Shown piece after piece: positions 61,766 to 64,000 of a DNA stretch of 64,000 bases (positions are counted from its first letter, which is position 1; every line of letters begins with the position of its first letter). The notes beneath the pieces were generated by a model, which did not search any database, had not been told where the DNA came from, and saw only the letters and a program-made list of their open reading frames with translations. A program made the translations under genes and the position numbers. The stretch is from an uncultured Eubacteriales bacterium (GTDB taxonomy: Bacteria > Bacillota > Clostridia > Oscillospirales > Oscillospiraceae), in contig UQSF01000006.1 of the NCBI GenBank assembly GCA_900543625.1, positions 42,939 to 106,938 on the forward strand. The letters are read 5' to 3'.

Positions 61766-62557
61766 TCACGCGGCCTTGTCTGCCAGCGAAGCGGCGCTGA
61801 CCGGGAAGGTAAAATAGGTATCGGGATAGGGCTCATCTTCCAATGTGAAGTGCCACCACTCCCCTGCATATGGCCGAAAGCCGTGCCGGACCATCACATC
61901 GCGCAGCAGCGCGCGCATGGCCGACTGCTCGGCGCTGATACCGGAATAATCCGCGTGGCTGCGTGCGCCGAAATAATCAAACGTGCCGCCCATATCGACC
62001 TCGCGCCCCGTGCGCAGCTCGAACAGCGTCAGATCGACCGTGCTGCCGCGGCTGTGACCGGAACGCTCGGCGATGTAGCCCTGCGAAAAGAGCGCGCTTT
62101 TTTCCGTCTCCGGGTAAAAATACGCCTGCATGCGGGTATCATCCGCATCCTGCGCCCAGCGCACGAACTGCGTCACCGCCGTCTGCGGGCGGTAGGCATC
62201 GAACACTTTCAGCCGGTAGCCCATGGCAGCCACCTCATCACTGACCGCCCTGAGAGCCTCCGCCGCCTGTGCGGTCAGCAGAGCGACCGGCTGCTCATAC
62301 CCGTCGATGCGCTCGCCCACGAAGTTATAGGTCGAATAATAGCGCATCTCAAGGATCACATCCGGCACGACCTCACTCAGCAGGACAAAACCGGAGGCAT
62401 CCTCCTCCGGCGGTACAGCCGCTCCCTGCTCAGGCGCTGCGGATGTGGCCGCAGCCGGTGCCGGCAGCGGCTGTTCACCGCTTTTTCCGGCACAGGCCGG
62501 AAGCGCAGTCAGCAGCACCAGGCACAATATTAAACAAAGCAATCGTCTTATGCGCAT
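61766..62557 (-). CDS. VanX-like D-Ala-D-Ala dipeptidase lipoprotein (M15D)
   Basis: A 263-residue exported enzyme. A lipobox (LPAC, lipid Cys22) follows the signal peptide, then an Ala/Pro/Gln linker (to about 52). The M15D motifs are complete: Arg123 in YRPQ, zinc ligands His168 and Asp175 in SGHSRGSTVD, catalytic Glu233 and zinc His236 in GEWWHF. Relatives cleave D-Ala-D-Ala. Being secreted and without vanH or vanA beside it, this one is more likely to recycle or trim wall peptides than to give vancomycin resistance. Confidence 0.88.
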   Translation of the reverse strand: MRIRRLLCLILCLVLLTALPACAGKSGEQPLPAPAAATSAAPEQGAAVPPEEDASGFVLLSEVVPDVILEMRYYSTYNFVGERIDGYEQPVALLTAQAAEALRAVSDEVAAMGYRLKVFDAYRPQTAVTQFVRWAQDADDTRMQAYFYPETEKSALFSQGYIAERSGHSRGSTVDLTLFELRTGREVDMGGTFDYFGARSHADYSGISAEQSAMRALLRDVMVRHGFRPYAGEWWHFTLEDEPYPDTYFTFPVSAASLADKAA

Positions 62558-62589
62558 ATCCTCACCCCGCGACGAAAATCCTTGCGATG

Positions 62590-62618
62590 ATTCTATCATG
62601 TTTTCGGCGCGTAGTAAA
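62590..62618 (-). promoter_or_regulatory. Promoter for the VanX-like gene
   Basis: Minus strand: TTTACT (62613-62618), 17 bases, TAGAAT (62590-62595). Confidence 0.5.
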
Positions 62619-62663
62619 TACGGCGCTGCGATGCAGCGCACTGACAGCGGCCAAGATTCTGCG

Positions 62664-62706
62664 CAAAGCAAACCCCTCCTGCAATATCAGATCGCAGGAG
62701 GGGATT
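62664..62706 (-). terminator. Terminator after tRNA-Ser(TGA)
   Basis: CCCCTCCTGC/GCAGGAGGGG, 10 pairs, 11-base loop, followed on the minus strand by TTTGCTTT. Confidence 0.7.
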
Positions 62707-62707
62707 T

Positions 62708-62796
62708 TGGCGGAGAGTAAGGGATTCGAACCCCTGTGGCGTTGCCGCCTAACGGTTTTCAAGACCGCCCCGTTATGACCACTTCGGTAACTCTCC
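62708..62796 (-). tRNA. tRNA-Ser (anticodon TGA)
   Basis: An 89-base type II tRNA with acceptor GGAGAGT/ACTCTCC, anticodon loop CTTGAAA (anticodon TGA), a long variable arm (GGCGGCAACGCC), T-arm with GTTCGAATC and an encoded CCA. It reads UCA and, by wobble, other UCN codons. Confidence 0.95.
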
Positions 62797-62814
62797 GGAT
62801 ATACAGATAGAGAA

Positions 62815-62840
62815 ACAAGACGCCGAAATCGGCGTCTTGT
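62815..62840 (-). terminator. Hairpin between the two tRNA-Ser genes
   Basis: ACAAGACGCCG/CGGCGTCTTGT, 11 pairs, four-base loop, followed on the minus strand by TTTCTCT. No promoter is seen between it and the TGA tRNA, so read-through or RNA processing is likely. Confidence 0.7.
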
Positions 62841-62843
62841 CTT

Positions 62844-62935
62844 TGGCGGAGAAGGAGGGATTTGAACCCTCGCGCCGCTTATCACAGCCTACTCCCTTAG
62901 CAGGGGAGCCCCTTCGGCCACTTGGGTACTTCTCC
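62844..62935 (-). tRNA. tRNA-Ser (anticodon GCT)
   Basis: A 92-base type II tRNA with acceptor GGAGAAG/CTTCTCC, anticodon loop CTGCTAA (anticodon GCT), a long variable arm, T-arm with GTTCAAATC and an encoded CCA. It reads AGC and AGU codons. Confidence 0.95.
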
Positions 62936-62982
62936 AAGCCGAATTCCACATTCATATGGACGCGCGGCCAGCGCGCTGCATT

Positions 62983-63011
62983 ATAGTAGCATATTCGGCA
63001 GCGGATGTCAA
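62983..63011 (-). promoter_or_regulatory. Consensus promoter for the tRNA-Ser genes
   Basis: Minus strand: TTGACA (63006-63011), 17 bases, TACTAT (62983-62988). It is divergent from the phosphatase promoter, with only 13 bases between the two -35 boxes. Confidence 0.8.
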
Positions 63012-63024
63012 CTTGTTTTTTCGG

Positions 63025-63053
63025 TTGACAGCGGGCGGAAAATGCGCTATAAG
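63025..63053 (+). promoter_or_regulatory. Promoter for the HAD phosphatase gene
   Basis: TTGACA (63025-63030), 17 bases, TATAAG (63048-63053). Confidence 0.75.
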
Positions 63054-63080
63054 TGTGCCTGAACAAAGGAGATACGTTTT

Positions 63081-63728
63081 ATGCACTACACATCCGTACT
63101 TTTTGACCTCGACGGCACGCTGCTCGACACGCTCGGCGACCTGACCGCCGCCATGAACCGCACCCTCACCCGCCACGGCCTGCCGGAACGCACGCGGCAG
63201 CAGATGCGCGCCGCACTCGGCAACGGAGTGCGGCGGCTGATGGAGCTGTCCGTACCCGCCGGAACAGACGGCGCACTCTTTGAGACGCTGCTGGCAGAGT
63301 ATAACGCCGACTATGCCGCCCACTGCCGCATCGAGACCGCCCCCTACCCCGGCGTTGACGCGCTGCTGCGGCAGCTGCACGCGCAGGGGCGCAAGCTTGC
63401 CATCGTGTCCAACAAGCCAGACGAGGCCGTGCGCGCACTGCGGGCGGAATTTTTCGCGGACACCGTGCCGATCGCCGTCGGCGAGAAGCAGGGCATCCGC
63501 CGCAAGCCCGCACCGGACACGCTGCTGACCGCCATGGCGCAGCTTGGCGCTGACCCTGCGAGCACGGTCTATGTCGGCGATTCGGAGGTCGACATCGCCA
63601 CGGCGCGCGCAGCCGGTCTGCCGTGCATCAGCGTGCTGTGGGGTTTTCGTGACCGCGATGTGCTCGAGCAAGCCGGCGCGCAGCAGTTTGCCGCCGACAC
63701 CGGCGAGCTTGCAAAACTGCTCGACTGA
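63081..63728 (+). CDS. HAD-family phosphatase, phosphoglycolate phosphatase-like
   Basis: A 215-residue haloacid dehalogenase-type hydrolase. Nucleophile and acid are Asp9 and Asp11 in FDLDGTLLDT; the conserved Ser/Lys region is VSNKPD with the downstream Lys in RRKPAPD, and VYVGDSEVDIATARAAG is motif IV. Length and cap type fit Gph/PpaX proteins, but specificity cannot be read from sequence. AAAGGAG precedes the ATG. It is a single-gene unit. Confidence 0.88.
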   Translation: MHYTSVLFDLDGTLLDTLGDLTAAMNRTLTRHGLPERTRQQMRAALGNGVRRLMELSVPAGTDGALFETLLAEYNADYAAHCRIETAPYPGVDALLRQLHAQGRKLAIVSNKPDEAVRALRAEFFADTVPIAVGEKQGIRRKPAPDTLLTAMAQLGADPASTVYVGDSEVDIATARAAGLPCISVLWGFRDRDVLEQAGAQQFAADTGELAKLLD

Positions 63729-63731
63729 GCG

Positions 63732-63770
63732 AAAAAGATCCACCGGCCTGCTGGCCGGTGGATCTTTTAT
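63732..63770. terminator. Bidirectional terminator between the phosphatase and pcrA
   Basis: A 16-pair stem (63733-63748 with 63753-63768) with A-rich and T-rich ends, four-base loop, between convergent genes. Confidence 0.9.
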
Positions 63771-63784
63771 ACCGTTTTGCGCGC

Positions 63785-64000
63785 TCAGTCCTTCTTTTTC
63801 ATGAACTGACCGGCGGCGCGCATCATGAGGCGCTTGGTGCCGGCGGACTCAAAGTCCACCTCGAGCAGCGCGTCGCCGCCCATGGGCTTGACCGCTGCGA
63901 CGACACCGTCGCCAAACGCCTTGTGCACGACGCGGTCACCGACAGCAAAGGTCGGGGCCGCACCGGACGCGGGCTTTGCCGCGGGCGGCGCCGGACGCAT
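63785..64000 (-). CDS. pcrA: ATP-dependent DNA helicase PcrA/UvrD, C-terminal end (partial)
   Basis: Only the last 71 or so codons are in the window; the gene continues past 64000, so the ATG at the edge is not the real start. The visible part has the PcrA C-terminal Tudor-like domain, FAVGDRVVHKAFGDGVV followed by LEVDFESAGTKRLM, which binds RNA polymerase in related bacteria. A Pro/Ala-rich linker precedes it. Confidence 0.82.
   Translation of the reverse strand: MRPAPPAAKPASGAAPTFAVGDRVVHKAFGDGVVAAVKPMGGDALLEVDFESAGTKRLMMRAAGQFMKKKD

Noticed and set aside
61766..62557. Vancomycin-resistance locus
   Set aside because: The VanX-like enzyme is secreted and has no vanH, vanA/B or vanRS beside it.

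Overview
The window (about 60% G+C by eye) looks like chromosome from a spore-forming, Gram-positive member of the Clostridia, probably of the Oscillospiraceae/Ruminococcaceae type. Pointers are GerW and a SpoIVFA/SpoIVFB pair (sporulation), CdaA/CdaR, RemA, RbgA and ScpAB (Firmicutes), an IspH–S1 fusion, and a purine operon with a free-standing PurO and AICAR transformylase in place of fused PurH. The species cannot be named from the sequence. Almost everything from 1 to 46127 is on the minus strand; the purine operon (46762–59707) is on the plus strand.

Region by region. 1–3829: cdaA-cdaR-rseC-like-yicC-remA-gmk, one minus-strand operon from a consensus promoter inside the end of the next gene. 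3920–5316: a cysteine-desulfurase-like enzyme with a DUF3343 Se/S-carrier-like protein. 5370–6571: ispD-ispF. 6715–11571: a MurR/RpiR regulator, a BaiN-like flavoprotein, cmk and the ispH-S1 fusion. 11703–13551: dacF and an RsuA/RluB pseudouridine synthase. 13612–16714: M50 protease, scpA, scpB, a DUF2953 protein and gerW. 16815–23166: tig-clpP-clpX-lon-engB, a folding and proteolysis operon. 23280–31311: a phosphoesterase, a DUF1540 protein, thrC, yraN, rnhB, rbgA, lepB, rplS and two radical-SAM-linked genes. 31321–32750: spoIVFB/spoIVFA behind a SigmaE-like promoter. 32815–36661: a lower-GC lipoprotein, a short-chain dehydrogenase, a VWA protein, a macro-domain/HTH protein and a small membrane protein. 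36666–46127: an exopolysaccharide operon (priming transferase, CpsC/CpsD/CpsB regulators, LicD, three glycosyltransferases, flippase, polymerase).

46568–59768 is the most informative region. A consensus promoter leads into a ZTP (pfl) riboswitch whose last aptamer bases are also the first bases of a long intrinsic terminator. Behind it lie purE, purC, a purF homologue, purM, purN, purO, a stand-alone AICAR formyltransferase, purD, purL and fhs. The logic is coherent: ZMP/ZTP accumulates when 10-formyl-THF is short, and the operon it would switch on carries both the ZMP-consuming enzyme and the enzyme that makes 10-formyl-THF. The PurF homologue keeps its PRPP loop and candidate iron-sulfur cysteines but has Gly instead of the catalytic N-terminal Cys.

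59776–64000: tRNA-Pro, a candidate small RNA with its own promoter and terminator, TenA with a methyltransferase, a VanX-like lipoprotein, two tRNA-Ser genes, a HAD phosphatase, and the 3' end of a PcrA/UvrD helicase gene.
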